This document shows positions 37,511 through 50,431 of a stretch of DNA of 64,000 nucleotides, piece by piece. The DNA lies in contig OX344761.1 of assembly GCA_947034895.1 (NCBI GenBank), positions 26,734,863 through 26,798,862 on the forward strand. The letters run 5' to 3'. Source of the DNA: Rhytidiadelphus loreus. Taxonomy: Eukaryota; Streptophyta; Bryopsida; Hypnales; Hylocomiaceae. The translations under genes and the position numbers were made by a program. The notes under the pieces are model-generated. The model had not been told where the DNA came from. It saw nothing but the letters and a program-made list of their open reading frames with translations, and did not search any database. Each line of letters opens with the position of its first letter. The stretch's first letter is position 1.

Positions 37511-37742
37511 CTCATTGATTGATTAGGAAGTTGCAACTCTTCACTAGAGTCATTGATGGACTGGATGGTGACAACGCTTGTACCATTGATTGACTAGCCA
37601 GTTGCAATGCTAGGGTCATTGATTGACTGGGTAGTGGCGACGCTAGGGTCATTGATTGACTGGCCAGTGGCAATGCTAGTGTCATCGATTGACTAGGAAG
37701 TTGCAGAGAATCATTGGTTGGCTAGGAAGTTGCAATGCTAGG
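37511..37742 (+). repeat. Minisatellite, about 45-bp unit
   Basis: The unit TCATTGATTGACTGG, then CCAGTTGCAATGCTAGGG, recurs five to six times with substitutions. The cleanest copies lie at 37580-37700. Confidence 0.85.
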
Positions 37743-37798
37743 AGCTTTAACTTTATGGAGAAGCAAAGGAGCCAACCTCCTCCCTCCCCCTCTGTTGG

Positions 37799-38183
37799 TT
37801 AATCCCTAGCTACCTAACCGACCATATATGGTCGATCCAAAATTTTAGCCTTGTTTTGGTGAAGGCAAATTCCTTTGACTGTTTTAAAATTTTTTACAGG
37901 CATAATTGAAGGTTAACTATTGGAAGCTTTTATTTTTCATAGAAAAAGGTAAATATTTGATTTTTGAGAGGTTGTCAAAGGCATATATGTACCATTAGTG
38001 GAAGAGTAAAGCTTGCAAATTTCACTTGATTTTGTATAAATGTGCAAATTCTCACAGCACATTACACATTTATACAATTAGATGTTGAAAAAAAAAATTT
38101 GCTTCATTGGGGATAACTATAAGCCCGTGTTTTTTTTTCATAGGAAAAACACACTTGGAAAGGCTTGGGCATTTAGGGGTTAA
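37799..38183. mobile_element. TTAA-flanked element (E4), related to E1
   Basis: The right end CTTGGGCATTTAGGGG is followed by TTAA (38180-38183). Its last 40 bp and internal stretches match E1 at 1-624. The probable left end is TTAATCCCTAGC at 37799. The right end is well supported and the left end is tentative. Confidence 0.5.
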
Positions 38184-41100
38184 TAATGTTATGAAGGCAA
38201 GGTCCTTTTACAATGTCATTGTAACAAGAATAATTTGTATTTATTGTGACCCACAATTCATGGGCAATCTTGCATTCCAAAAAAACTATTGTAAATTAAA
38301 GGAGTTGTATTTCATTAGAAGCAAAGGGTCCTCTCTCTTGTAGTTCAAGAATGTAATGTCATTCCCCATGATGGAAAATTATAGTGGTTGGATGGAGTTG
38401 TATAGAGTAGAATTATGAGTGAGATTATAAGCCTTCTAGAGAAGCATGCTTAAGAATAAATTTAAATAACTATCCCTAGTTTAGATAGTTGTACCCTAAC
38501 ATGCCACTATTGCTTTTAATATACATCTCTATTTCCACATTCACCTTCATAAACTTGGCACTTTCATAACATTGTGCAACATTACTTAATTTCTTTACAT
38601 GGATAGAGATAATAAAAATAATTGGAATTAATGAACAAAAATACGGAAGTTGATTGTTGCTTATCAAAGGCTCATTTCTTACTAATTAAAGGAAATAATG
38701 CGGTGTACACCAAGATGAGAAGAAAATCTATTCAAATTCTTAAAGCCATGATTGGATGCTTCCCGTATTCACAACCAATCACAAATTTTAGAATTTGAGT
38801 GCACCTTATTATGGTCTAGGTATAAATCACCCCTTAGGTAGGAACGCCCATTTGAGATATTTTGTTTTTTCTATCTATAATAGGCTTGTCTAACTTATTA
38901 CCAAAGGAGTAGATTCTTCTTCATCCCAAATATATTGTATAATCACTATGGTGATTTGATTCCAACAAGAGTGGATATGAGTTTAATAATTGTTATGTCA
39001 TTTATAATATTCTAAGTCAACTCAAGAAACCTCTGACAATTTTATATATTTTAAAAGCACTCTAGTGAAGAAAATCAGAATTTAAAGCCAAAATTCTCAC
39101 AAACTTCAACCCCTAAAGTTCTTTCATATTGCGAGGCCCAAAACTACCTCAAATTACTAGTATCCAAAATAAGGTTAAAATCTTCATCTATATTTATTTT
39201 TTCACAAATCCAATTGTGAGATCGTTTGGTTGATTTATTCAAATACATCCTCACAAAAATTTAGAGTGAATAACTAAATATGTCCAACAATTACAAGTTC
39301 ATTGTACCTACACTTCAAAATGTAGGCTTTCCTCGAGGCTTTCTAGTCCTTCAATTCCAAAAGGTGTAGGTTTGTCCCTCAACATTATTAGAAAAAAATA
39401 TATATGTCCTACAACTTGTGCATTTCAATCAACATGTTGAAAAATGAATTGAAAATGTATATAAAAAACATTTAAACAAATAAACCTTCATATTCATCTT
39501 TAAAATAATTATAAAGTGAAAGGTCAAAGGAGGTATAGACTATGGAATGAAAGAAAAAAATAAATAACAAATATATTTTATCAAAAATTGAGAATTGTTA
39601 ATCTCAAAGGATGAGAATGTTCTAATAAACAATCAATATTATTTATTTTTATTTTATGTGAAAATTTTCAAAATTGAGAGCAAAAGTGATGACTTTATAT
39701 GTTTTTTCTACCTTTATTGACCACAAAATAAAACACCATAGAACTTTCATCTCATCATTTGGAATTGAATGGTTCAAATGTTTTTGAGTAGGAATCAATC
39801 TATACAATCCAAAAAAAACAATTATTTCTTTTAGAATATATATTTTAGATGTCCATTTTGATATTGATATTAAAAAAAACTTATAAACTTTTGCTATATT
39901 TATCCGAATGACATGAAACAAAGCTTCTCAAATAGATTAGCATCCATACTAAAAAATTCATGAAAAATTCCAAATTATGAAGTCAATAGAGCTTGCCTAA
40001 GTTCTCAACAAATCCAAATTGGGCTCTTCAATCTTTTATGGGTTAATGGGTTGGTTCAATAGTATTTGATGTTATTTTACACTGATTAGGAAGACATTGC
40101 ATTGATTTTGAGCCTATGTTCATATTACCACTTAAAATAATGGTCTTATAAATACCTTATCCCCAATAAAAATCCAATTTTATAAAAATGGTATATGCTT
40201 TATCTCCAATAAAGCTTTGAATACGATATCATTTTTATATTGATACGATATCATTTTTGCTTTGTTTTCCTAATCCCCAATAAAATAATGATGGAAATAA
40301 AACAAATTGCTACTTCAATTTAGATGCCAAAATTTCTCAAAATTCATTTTGGCTTGTAAAGATCTTTAAAGTCTAATATGCCATTAGAAATGGCATTTAT
40401 TAATTTTACTTAGCATGCACAACCTTTCTATGTAGGATGTGAAGAAATTAAAAACTAATTTTAGTAAAATAGAGGTTTTGTAGAATTAAGTTATAGTACC
40501 TAAGTTTGGTTCCATAAGCCCATATGGGCATCACTATAGTACCTAAGTAAAAGTTTAGGATGTACTTTGTGAAAAAGTTTTAGTCACTATTTTCAAACTT
40601 TGTTGATTAGAATTCTATGATCGAAAATAACCAATAACAATGTTTAGATTGAAAAAAAATAGAAAAATCTCCACCTCTAATTTTGCATTTGATTGCTAAT
40701 TATAGTGACACAATTTATTATGATGTTCTTACTACTTTGAACAAAGCAATAGTCCATTCTACAATCTACATCCACAATGATGTATTTTCAGAGTTGATCC
40801 CTACAATTCACTCAAAACTCACTTTCAAGTGGACAAAAAACAAAACATTTTTAGATGCAACTTTAGGATCTTATTTTCAATTTTTGTGTGTGTATTTTGA
40901 GAATTTATTTTATGAAAAGTGAGTTCAAGGGATTGAAAGCTTATAATGCTTGAAATTTAAAAAGAAAAATTCTTGGTATCTTCTCTAACCATATCCAATT
41001 TGACTTCGACATTCAATATAAAATAATGTAAGAAGAGTGCAAATTGAAAAAATGTGTAAAAGTGGAGCTCATTGAATTAAGGTTTGTTTGCACTTGGTGT

Positions 41101-42435
41101 TAAAGAGTGTTGTTACTAAGGGTCTTAGGAACAAATTTAGACCTACTTCTAGACTAGATTCACATTGCAAACATCACCTAACACCAAGCTGTGCAAAGAT
41201 ACCTGTAGAATCAAAAGAAGTAATGTTAGAAAGAAATCAATCTCAAGACTACGACATTTAAAAAAATAAAGAAGTGAGTTAAGGTATCAGTTTGATCACC
41301 GACAGTGAAAATCTAAATTTCAAATAACTTTGAGATGGATTTGCAAAATGTCAATTCCAGTGATGAAATTCTTTAAGAAAGTACCACACCCATGTTTTAT
41401 TTTGATAAACTACCAAACTTTAGCTCAAAACTGTATTTCTTATGTCACATTTCATAAGAGATAACACAAAGAAAAGAAACCTTCCTATCTTTCCTTTCAC
41501 CGATGAGAATGGAACTGAATGAATTATTGCTTTATGTGTATACTGAGATCTAATAAATTAAAATTTTAAGAAAAAAATAAGTTTGAAACTTATTACTTTA
41601 AAATTTTGAGTTGCTCAATCCTGGTCTTCAGACAAACTGACCTTATAACGTAAACTTTTGACTCGCATGTTAGGTTCCATGAATCAAGCGGCAGAACGAC
41701 GCGAGTCAAGCGGAAGAACATTCTTCTTCCATGCATCGATGCAGATGTCCGCGCTCCCTCGTAAATGTCTGCAGATCTCTTAGGAAATTATTCAAATTTC
41801 TTCTAGTCTTTCTTGCACTAACTATCTGATGATTCCAGCTCTAATAATACAAGAAACTACAGTCAAGTTTCAATATATATGCTAAAATTTCAGAAGAATT
41901 CCTTCTGGAGCATGCAACCTCAGCCGCATTCTAGCTTGGAGTTCGTCACTTCCATGATCAGTGCACGCCTAATTAAGCAAACGTCATAAAAAAAGAAACA
42001 TACTGATTCCCAGTAATTAAGTGACCATGCTTGTTGAGGAATCTACAGTATGTCCCACGACGTCGGGACTCACAGTGCAAATCTTTTCTCGGTGGCCTGG
42101 AATCGATTCATTAGACTGTTGATCGAGCTAGTGTTTGGACTTTCGATCATTGGGTCAGATTTAGTTCGGCAGCTAGATCACCATCTCTGCCACCCACTGC
42201 AGATGTATCTTGAATATAAGTACTTAGGGTTTTCTTATTCGTGAAAATCATGTCGATCACAATACAGTGATCCATCGATGCCGAGAGTCATTCAAAGGAT
42301 GGACTATAGCCCGGTGCTGACATGCTGAACTTGCTTTAGTGAAAATGCAGGGATCAGTGGAATGAATTAATCTGCAATTAGGGTTCGGCAATCGTTCTTG
42401 GTGATGTAATCACAAATCTAAAACAGCGCTCAGTT
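38184..42435. other. AT-rich intergenic DNA, no gene supported
   Basis: Only short, low-complexity open frames occur (for example 39649-39921 on -, 40683-40922 on +). From about 41600 the composition becomes less AT-rich. A frame at 42050-42244 (+) has no recognisable motif. Confidence 0.35.
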
Positions 42436-42439
42436 TCAG

Positions 42440-42720
42440 GATAACTGCAAACTCTACCGTAGTCATTCTCCCCACAGAGGCTTGCATAGTGCCTGTGCTG
42501 TACAGTATATGGTCCCTTCGCTCGCGAGTCGTTTGATTTTAGCCTCACTTCTTAGAGGTGTACGTAGTGGAATTTTTTGTTTGTGGAATTTGTCTTCCAT
42601 TCTGATGATTGAACAAAATTCCATATGCTACCACAATTTGGCTGTGTGATAGTCAATTGCGAGCTCTGTGTGTACCGGTAGACTGAGGAAAATTTCCGAG
42701 GTGGTGATGACTTCACTACT
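42440..42720 (+). pseudogene. Remnant of a third SCAB copy: 3' region only
   Basis: In + orientation this matches the region downstream of the SCAB copy 2 stop codon (read on its own strand, 45010 down to 44730). Shared in order are a TTTTAGCCTCAC stretch, TTAGAGGTGTA, GATTGAACAAAATTCCATATG, CACAATTTGGCTGTGTGATA and CGAGGTGGTGATGACTTCAC. No coding exon of SCAB was found upstream of it. It is a truncated duplicate of the gene's tail in inverted orientation to copy 2, about 2 kb away. Confidence 0.75.
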
Positions 42721-44729
42721 TAGTCGTTTGAGTATTTTTCGTTTGATTCAGTTATGTACTTGAATATGTGAAGATCATACTTAAGATGCCCTGTTGAGCA
42801 GTTGATGTATTCTAGCCATGGCATCTAGAACCTCTATTTTTGCAAATTGGAGGTGCTCAAGAGCAATCTGCATATCCCATGTCCATGTCGGCGTTTTTGA
42901 CCACTTTCCTCAAGCAGGGATCAATTCGCCTGAGTATTCAACTAATAGCTACAGAATTTTGGATCTGCAAATCGTGTTTCTACAAAGCGCTGTCAAGTAA
43001 ACATAACTCAAGAAACATCCTCAATTTATGACACGCCGAACCCTCTCATCTCGCAACTGCGTGGCTCCTCCCATGCGCTACTAAGGTACCCATAATCAAC
43101 AGTCCAAAATGAGAATCTTACATTTGGATCAAACATTTGGATCAAACAGTGTCAGTTGGAAACAAGATTTTGCACAATCGAAGCATGAAAGTCTACGAGA
43201 GTCGAGTGTTAATTTTTGGTACACCGAGAGATAGCACTTACAAACTTCATGACTTATTCATAGAGTTTCCAAACAATGCATACTAAAGTGCGTTGGATTC
43301 CTCTTTCACTAATACTAACCATACTCAGTTGTAATTAGCGATGACTCTGGGTGCACATGTTGTAAACTAATGTCGATATATTGTCCGTGCACATCCCTTA
43401 TCGATGATTGAATCACGAGCCTGATTCAACATTCCTGAGCCTTTGAGAAGGTGAACGAGTTATTAATATTGTTTGAGGAAGAAGAAGCGGAATCATCCGA
43501 GAAAGAGCCATCCGTGCCTACAGACTGGAGGGCTTGCTTAAAAAAACACTGTTAACTAACCTCAAAACTGCGTGACAATGCGCTTGACCTTGCCGACTAA
43601 GGATTTGCTTCACCGGTTCATGCACCCTCCTTGAACTTCCTTGACCCCATTTGCAGTCCATCGGAGGTTCTCGCTAAGGAGTCGGTCGCACTCACCGTTT
43701 GAAGATGCGCAGGCAGGTTTTTCAGCACGGGCGTCGTGACGAAGTGGACATCGGGCCATGGCTTTGAGTTTGAGTTTGGTGTTGGATTTTATTGGTTGCG
43801 GGGACTTGCAAATTCTGGGCAGTCTCGCAGGTGCTTGCGAAGGAGATTCAGCTTGAAGCCGGTCGTGTGGGGTTTGAGGTAAAGATCTGACTCGATTCAC
43901 CTCTGTTTTCATTGTGCACTCTTTCTCATTTGCCGTCTGAGGAATCTGTGCCGACTAGCTATGCGTTACGGCTGTCTCTTAACTTGTGTGCTTTCTGAAT
44001 TGGTTGTCTCTCTTCTCCTCGTATGTGTGCGTTGCTAAATTTCCGAGCGAGATGGCGATGAGAATCACGCTGCTTCTCGCTCCATTTTAGGATCTGTGTG
44101 TAGGGTAAGTTCGCCTTCAACTCCCCGTGGCGTCCAGAGCTTCCATGCCTACCCGCAAACTAAAAACCCTCGTAACTTTCATCTCATTAATCAAAATGGA
44201 ATGTTTAAAGGCTTTTCACATGTATATAAATTTAGAGAATTAATTTCAATTCTTTTTTTTTTTTAAAAGTGATTTTTAAAGAAGTTTTTGTACTCACGCT
44301 ACCTACCTACCTGTAAAAATTACATATCATGCAATAACTTTTTAACCATGTAGCTTTTTTTGCGCCTTAAAGCTACTCTTTGAGCACATGTTGTGTGAAA
44401 TTTTCAAAGAAAAAAAATAAAAATTCTGTTCGTAATGAGCTACCCAAAATTGTTATGTTGCCAAAAAAAAAATGGTGTTTGGACCTTTTAAGGATTAATA
44501 CTTTGGCAAAATCATCCTTGCTTGAGGAAAGTGGTCAAAAATGACATGGACATGGGATTTACAGATTGTTCTTGAGCACCTCAAACTTGCCAAATTCGAG
44601 GTGGAAAGTGGATGGCATGTCAAGCATAAACCAACTGCTTAACAAAGCATCATAAGTATGATCTTCAAACATTCACACTAGATATTGGCTAAACCGAAAA
44701 ATAATAAAATGATTAAGTGTACATTACAG
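42721..44729. other. Intergenic, no gene supported
   Basis: A GC-richer patch at 43560-44110 contains a 100-codon frame on the minus strand (43912-43610) with a plausible splice donor inside. It has no recognisable family motif and no following exon I can identify. T-rich tracts follow at 44250-44480. Confidence 0.3.
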
Positions 44730-45211
44730 TGAAGTCATCACCACCTCGGAAGCTTTTCCTGGATCTATACAAAGCTCGCAACTATCTATCACACAGCCAA
44801 ATTGTGGTGGCATATGGAATTTTGTTCAATCATCGAAATGAAAGACAAAATTTTCTAAAAAGCAACACTACACCTCTAAAACGTGAGGCTAAAACCAAAC
44901 GAATAGCGAGTGAAGCAAACGGACTATACGTCTATACAAGGACTAGTAAATTCTCTGCAAGACTCTGTTTGGAGATCACTACAGCAGAGTATACGGAGTT
45001 TTGTAAAAGTGAGATGCAAGGTTTGCTGGATAGGCAACCCTCCTGGCATGCTAAGGTACTTCCTGACTATCACATATATATTTTTGCAAGCGAAGAATCC
45101 ACATTGCACTTCGAAGAAGAAAACTGCAGGTATCAACCATACCCACCCCCCATTCCACATTGTACAGATCCACCATGGATTTTCCTGCAAATGGAGTGTT
45201 GCAGGGAGGAA
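44730..45211 (-). other. 3' untranslated and flanking region of SCAB copy 2
   Basis: Identified by its match to the remnant at 42440-42720 and, more weakly, to the region downstream of SCAB copy 1 (about 29100-29180). The 194-codon open frame on the opposite strand (44717-45301) runs through this untranslated region and the last exon and is not a gene. Confidence 0.6.
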
Positions 45212-48200
45212 TCACTGATCAGGCCCTCCAAGTATAACCTGCCAAAAATTAGGGGAAAACATCAACACAACTTCAGACATAGTTCAATTCAAACTGGTTA
45301 AGACCAAAATTTATGTGCCATATGACAAGTTCCCAATGGAGGCTGGCGATATTCAATCTTATGTGGCACCCTGAAAAATAACTACTGTGCCACCTGGATG
45401 ATCGTAACTGACTGAAACATACAGTAGTATGCGGTAAACTATTGGCTTCCAAACCAAAGCCAGCATGGCAACATAGACCAATACATGTAAGAAAAAGCAA
45501 CGAACAGGATTTTCAGTTAACTTAGACAATTTCTAGAACTATTGGATAGTGAATCTTCTCCCTGATTCATAAAGAGCGAGGCCTCTCTATGGTCACAGTG
45601 ATAAACTGATAATACGAAGACCTCTCAATGTATTGTGGGGAGTGTTTGTATGATCACTGTGACAGTTGGGAGCCGGAGACCTCCCAGTGGCAAAGATTCT
45701 CTTGATTATACTGTCTAGTAGGTCTTTAAATAGATTATTTTTTCTGAAAATCTGGTTGAGGGAAAGAGAGTCAGGAGAGAAAAGAAAGGGTGAGCTCATA
45801 CATTGACATCAAAAGCAAATCTTCTGGCCAACATGATTGCAGCATTGCGTTCTCGCTCTGAGTCCAACACCAGCATGAAGGTGAGATTCTTGTGTGCCAC
45901 CCAGTACATGCTCCGACAAGCTGCATCACCTCCACCTCGAGCACCACACAACTGGTTCACCCAGAATCACACAAACCAATCAGCAATAGATATATTGATG
46001 CCTATGACAGATGATAATTATCCTGAGATTCAACACTATTTCAGACCAGCAAAAAAGGCTGGCCACACCTATTCATAACATAAATCATGAGGTTCTCCCC
46101 TACTTTTTCACTAGAAGAACGTCAGCATGTCAGAACCCCTACTTTGAATACTTTGAGTGACTTTTGAGAAAAACTGAATTTTGACATGATTTTCAAAGAT
46201 AATCCCCCTCATGAAAATTTATATTTAAGATCCATTCGCAATCGGTGGTGATAGCAGAAGCGAACCGGGTTTAAGACTGCTGCTGCTGATATCTATGTCT
46301 AACATGCACTTCTAGCATTTGTGTTGGACTTGGCCACAGTTTCCTCAACATGCATAGTACTGACATCTAGTCAGTAAGATTTTTAGTAAATTCTGTTTGT
46401 TTAGGCGTGAACTAATCATTTAAGTAACGAAACTCCAATAATGTGTCAATTGATGCTCCAGAAGACAGTTTAAAAACAGCAATTAAACTTGCATTTTCTA
46501 GTATCAACCACGATCTCCTAGCAAGGAAAAGTCAAGGTCACAAGAATCTCACCTCCAGTATAGGGGAAGGTCTACAAGAAATTTGAATTCTCTATTAAAA
46601 AAAGTAGACATTTGGGAGGAAGCACACCTGCATAGACGAAGAATATTCTTCTTTAACTCGGGTCGTTCTGCCTTTGTAAACCTTCAAACGCGATTTGTCA
46701 ATCGACAGCACTTGAAATGTAGACTTCGCCACATGTTTACCATTCTCTTGGAAGATTCTGGCCTGGACATCCCATTAGTACAAGAGCATCTTGTTAGATA
46801 TAAACTAGATATTCAGTTGATAGCTGGAAGGTTTGATATAGGTTACCAGACATAACTGTTGGTAAGAATGCAATTTTGCACATTAAGATCTCACTATTTG
46901 GTTGTTTAGAGGGTCCACAAGAAATAGCCAGGTTGTGCAATATAAGCCTCTGAGCGTGCAGAACGACCCGAGAAGATCGCCATAATCAGGGGCTAAATCC
47001 ATTTCAAATACAAGCCAACCGGTAAACAAGAGTATGAGCAGTCTAAGAGTTAGTAAGATATTCGTACATTGAATTCGGCTCCTCCTTTCCGAACCAGTGC
47101 TTCCACGTACTGGCCAAGTCCAGCAGCTGCCACAACCCACAAAACTGTCACCACTAGCCGCACCAGTCTCATATTGCACATGAACAATGGATCCACATAA
47201 CAGGCAATTGTTTATAACATTTGAAACTCTACGCACTTATTACTCTTGACGAGAAATTGGACAAAATCGTGGACAGAATCTTAAATTACTTTCAAAAAAA
47301 CTTACCCCCATCTATAGGCCCCGTGGTTGCAACAGACTCTCGACTACCATCCGGAAGGACGATGGCAACTTGAAGCTTTTTGCCAACATCCAGGGGCTCA
47401 GGTGCATATTGAGGCCTTGTGGCACCTAAACGCACAAAGACAGAAAACTTCAGTGAGACCAACAACCAAATAACAACAAAAGAAAATGTAGAACAGACTT
47501 CCGAAAGAATTTTTACAAATAAATCCTAAACAGACATATGCAAGGTTCACGTCAGCTGCTTACCTATGATGGCTTCAACCTTAACTCCATGGACACGGTT
47601 CCACTGAAACTTGCATTTTCCAAGCTCCACAGAAACTGACGGAGAAAAAACGGTCGTCAGTAAAGACCCCAGTCGCTCCTCGCCCTGAAGCTCCAAGTGT
47701 GATGGAGCTTCTGAGTTCAACATCAACGCATCCACCTATCACCAGCACAGCACACCATTAGGGCGTGAAGCAAATTGGAAATAATCGACTGAAAGTAACA
47801 GTCGACATTTAATTTCTTTTTAGTTTTTGAAACAACGCATCCTGCATGATTGTTTTTCTGAGATGTAAATTCGGCCCCATTTTATTTCTATTGATTCCAC
47901 AACATATGATCAGTTGCTTTGGTTCGTTTCAAACCCCGAATCCTTGGCACATTAGAATTTAAAGTGATATTACGAACACCATCCCTAACTAGGCATGGTA
48001 TACATTGATAGCCATGGCATTACCTTCTTCCGAAGGAGAACAACCTCCAGAGCTTTCTCTGTAAGCTGCTGCCGTAGCCCTGAAATCTCGTGTTCCATGT
48101 CCATGACCTTACTCGGCGCGTGCAGCATTGATATTCGGCGGGCTTCTTTGACCTCAATCCGCAGCTCCGTCAGCTCCTGCACGTACCATCACCGACTGTT

Positions 48201-50431
48201 TGTATCATCTATCTGAAATCTCCGGTACACTTGGTATTCAATTACCAAGTGGCGTAAGCGTGACTTGGCTAAATATCTATGCCCAGTGACGTAAATAAGG
48301 TTGTCTGATGTCCCTTCAGTAGTGGTCTACAGCCTCCCAGTGACTGAATAAGAAATCATCCAATATTTTGAGTGTGGAAACAATTTGATCTCGAAAGAGC
48401 TTGGCACTTGTAGTACCCAAAGAATACCAAACTGATATCCCAATGAAAGCACACTCCTACGTGTTGGTTAACATGGTTCAAAGTGACATAAAGAGCATCC
48501 TCTACCGAAATTAGATCGAAGTGATAATAAAACCGGAGTGGCTATGCATCTCGTGGGGGATTCTACCTCTTGCTCGGCATGACTCAGAGCCTGCTCTTCC
48601 AACGCTTGTTGACAGCGAAGCGCAGTGGTCCGGGCAGCTTCGATCTCTGCCTGCGCTTCTTGCCGTTCCTTCTCGATGATGATCTTTGCATCCTCCGAAG
48701 CCTGACCAACACAGAGGGGTTACAAGGAGCTAAAAAGAAACCGGCTTCTGAGAGACTGACGATTTAGTAAACGAAAGTATGGAAATTGCCTTCTTTCTAA
48801 TAACCGGGAAATAATATTTAGGCTGTGATATGAATAAACCCCGAACACGAACACACACAAATAACATTTTGTAGCAGAATCCCTACGAAATACTCACTGC
48901 CATCAAGAGGTCCAACATTCGAGTTTTTCATTGAGTTTGCAGTGGTACTAATGTTATCGTTGATTATGACATATCATTGGTTCTCAACAGGCCATCTTGG
49001 TTTTATTTGGAGACCGTGTAATGTCGATTATATCAACCAATCACTTTATTCATATTAACTTTGTGAGGATTAGTATCCATTTTTATTCCATTTCGGATTC
49101 TCAAAGACACTTGCGACCATTGTACAGAATGCGACGAAGAGAATCTGAAATTTGGAGAAGTATCGCAACCTTCCGGAAAAGAGAAGCCAGCTTCCTTGAC
49201 TCTTCCCTTTCCTGGATCACCTCCATCTCTCGTTGTGTCCACTGAGCTTCCACTGCTTCCATCTGAAACCCGCTCACATACAGTTCTTCAGAACTAATAG
49301 TTTCAACAAATACAAACTTGACTTAACTAATGATGTTGATATAGATAGATGAGCTCAGAAGAAGCCTTCATCATCATCATGAACTGCAGCCTCCTCATCA
49401 TGAAAGAATTAGAAGCCCATGTTATACAAAAAGAAGAAACGTACAGTGATGCGTGCTTCAATGACATCATCCTTGTTCCGACCAGCAACACGGCCTGACA
49501 GGTCATCCAGCAAACCTCGTATCTTTTTCAAAAGCGCCGGTCTGTCCAGGAGAGATACTTCTTTTGCCCTCCGCTGCACACAAAGAAACAAAGCCAGGCC
49601 ATGATGCACATATGACCACGCACAGTGAAGCAATTCATAAAAACTGTGAAAGAAATTATGACCTTGGAAACATCAGTTTCCCATATGCTTAAATTTTCCT
49701 GTCAGAGAATAAGAGTTCGTTTCACATGAGCCTTCAACAATTCAGGTCTAAGAACAAATGAAGCTGAACTCCTTAAACTCGAGTGGGACAAAATAAATTG
49801 CACACAGAGTTCACAAAAATGTTATGCACTAAGCACATACAGAGAATTCAAACCAAAATTATTTGGTAGAGATAAATGCTCTTACACGACTGCACATACA
49901 AACTCTAATAGACAAGAACCTCAATCATTTGCTCCACACAAACACACACACACACACACACGAAAAACATATTCACAACCAAGCAACCGCACACACATGA
50001 GCCAAGCACAATGAAGCACTTCATAAAAACTGAACAAAACGAATTCACTCCCGAAGCTGAACTCCTTAAGATTCGAGTCACGAAATTATTTCGGAGTTTT
50101 TTCTTCTGGCTACCAAAAGCAGGTGTCAGATACTTAGTGAGCAAGCGACATCTGCTTTTCATAGCCAGAAGAAAACCTCGAATTGAAAGAAAAAAACCTC
50201 AAAGGGATGAGTCTCGCCTATCAATATTACCTCTTGAGCCAGAATTGCAACAGCAGCGTTGGCTATGGCGTGCCCCGACTCGAACTTGCTGGCCAAATCC
50301 CGTACCGATAGCCGCTTCGCCCTCCCCCATAAGTCCGCCGATTCCTTCCCCACAAGCTCTCGTGCCGTTGCCAGCCCTTCCTGACTCGCCTGGCTCCGGC
50401 CATAGCTCACTTCCGCTGTAACGCCCTTCAT
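45212..50431 (-). CDS. SCAB1-like: SCAB-type plant actin-binding protein, copy 2 (11 exons, 457 aa)
   Basis: Inverted duplicate of the gene at 23022-28860. Exons on the minus strand: 50431-50231, 49573-49445, 49262-49170, 48701-48567, 48176-48024, 47735-47564, 47425-47306, 47126-47068, 46762-46628, 45951-45802, 45238-45212. All introns are GT-AG with the same phases as copy 1. Exons 1 and 4 are each 6 nt shorter, and the rest are equal in length. The N-terminal motifs, coiled coil and Ig-PH domain are complete and no stop or frameshift was seen. By hand count, exon 10 differs from copy 1 at 1 of 50 residues and exon 8 at 1 of 20. Exon 6 differs at about 21 of 58 and exon 9 at about 15 of 45. 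Intron 3 is still readily alignable. The predicted role is the same, actin filament binding and stabilisation; any division of labour between the copies is inference. Confidence 0.92.
49941..49962. repeat. (CA)n microsatellite in SCAB copy 2 intron 1
   Basis: About eleven ACs in a row. Confidence 0.9.
50098..50176. other. Foldback hairpin in SCAB copy 2 intron 1
   Basis: The arms TTCTTCTGGCTACCAAAAGC and GCTTTTCATAGCCAGAAGAA are inverted around a loop of about 35 nt. Arm and loop sequences match the hairpin at 24053-24127 in copy 1, where it lies in intron 2 instead. Confidence 0.65.

Noticed and set aside
43610..43912. 100-codon frame (-) in a GC-richer patch
   Set aside because: Possible first exon, but no family motif or downstream exon was found, so it is not called.
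44185..44500. Further TTAA-flanked element
   Set aside because: TTAA occurs at both sides but the termini do not pair convincingly.
44717..45301. 194-codon open frame on the + strand
   Set aside because: It runs antisense through the last exon and 3' region of SCAB copy 2, and the matching remnant at 42440-42720 does not preserve the frame.
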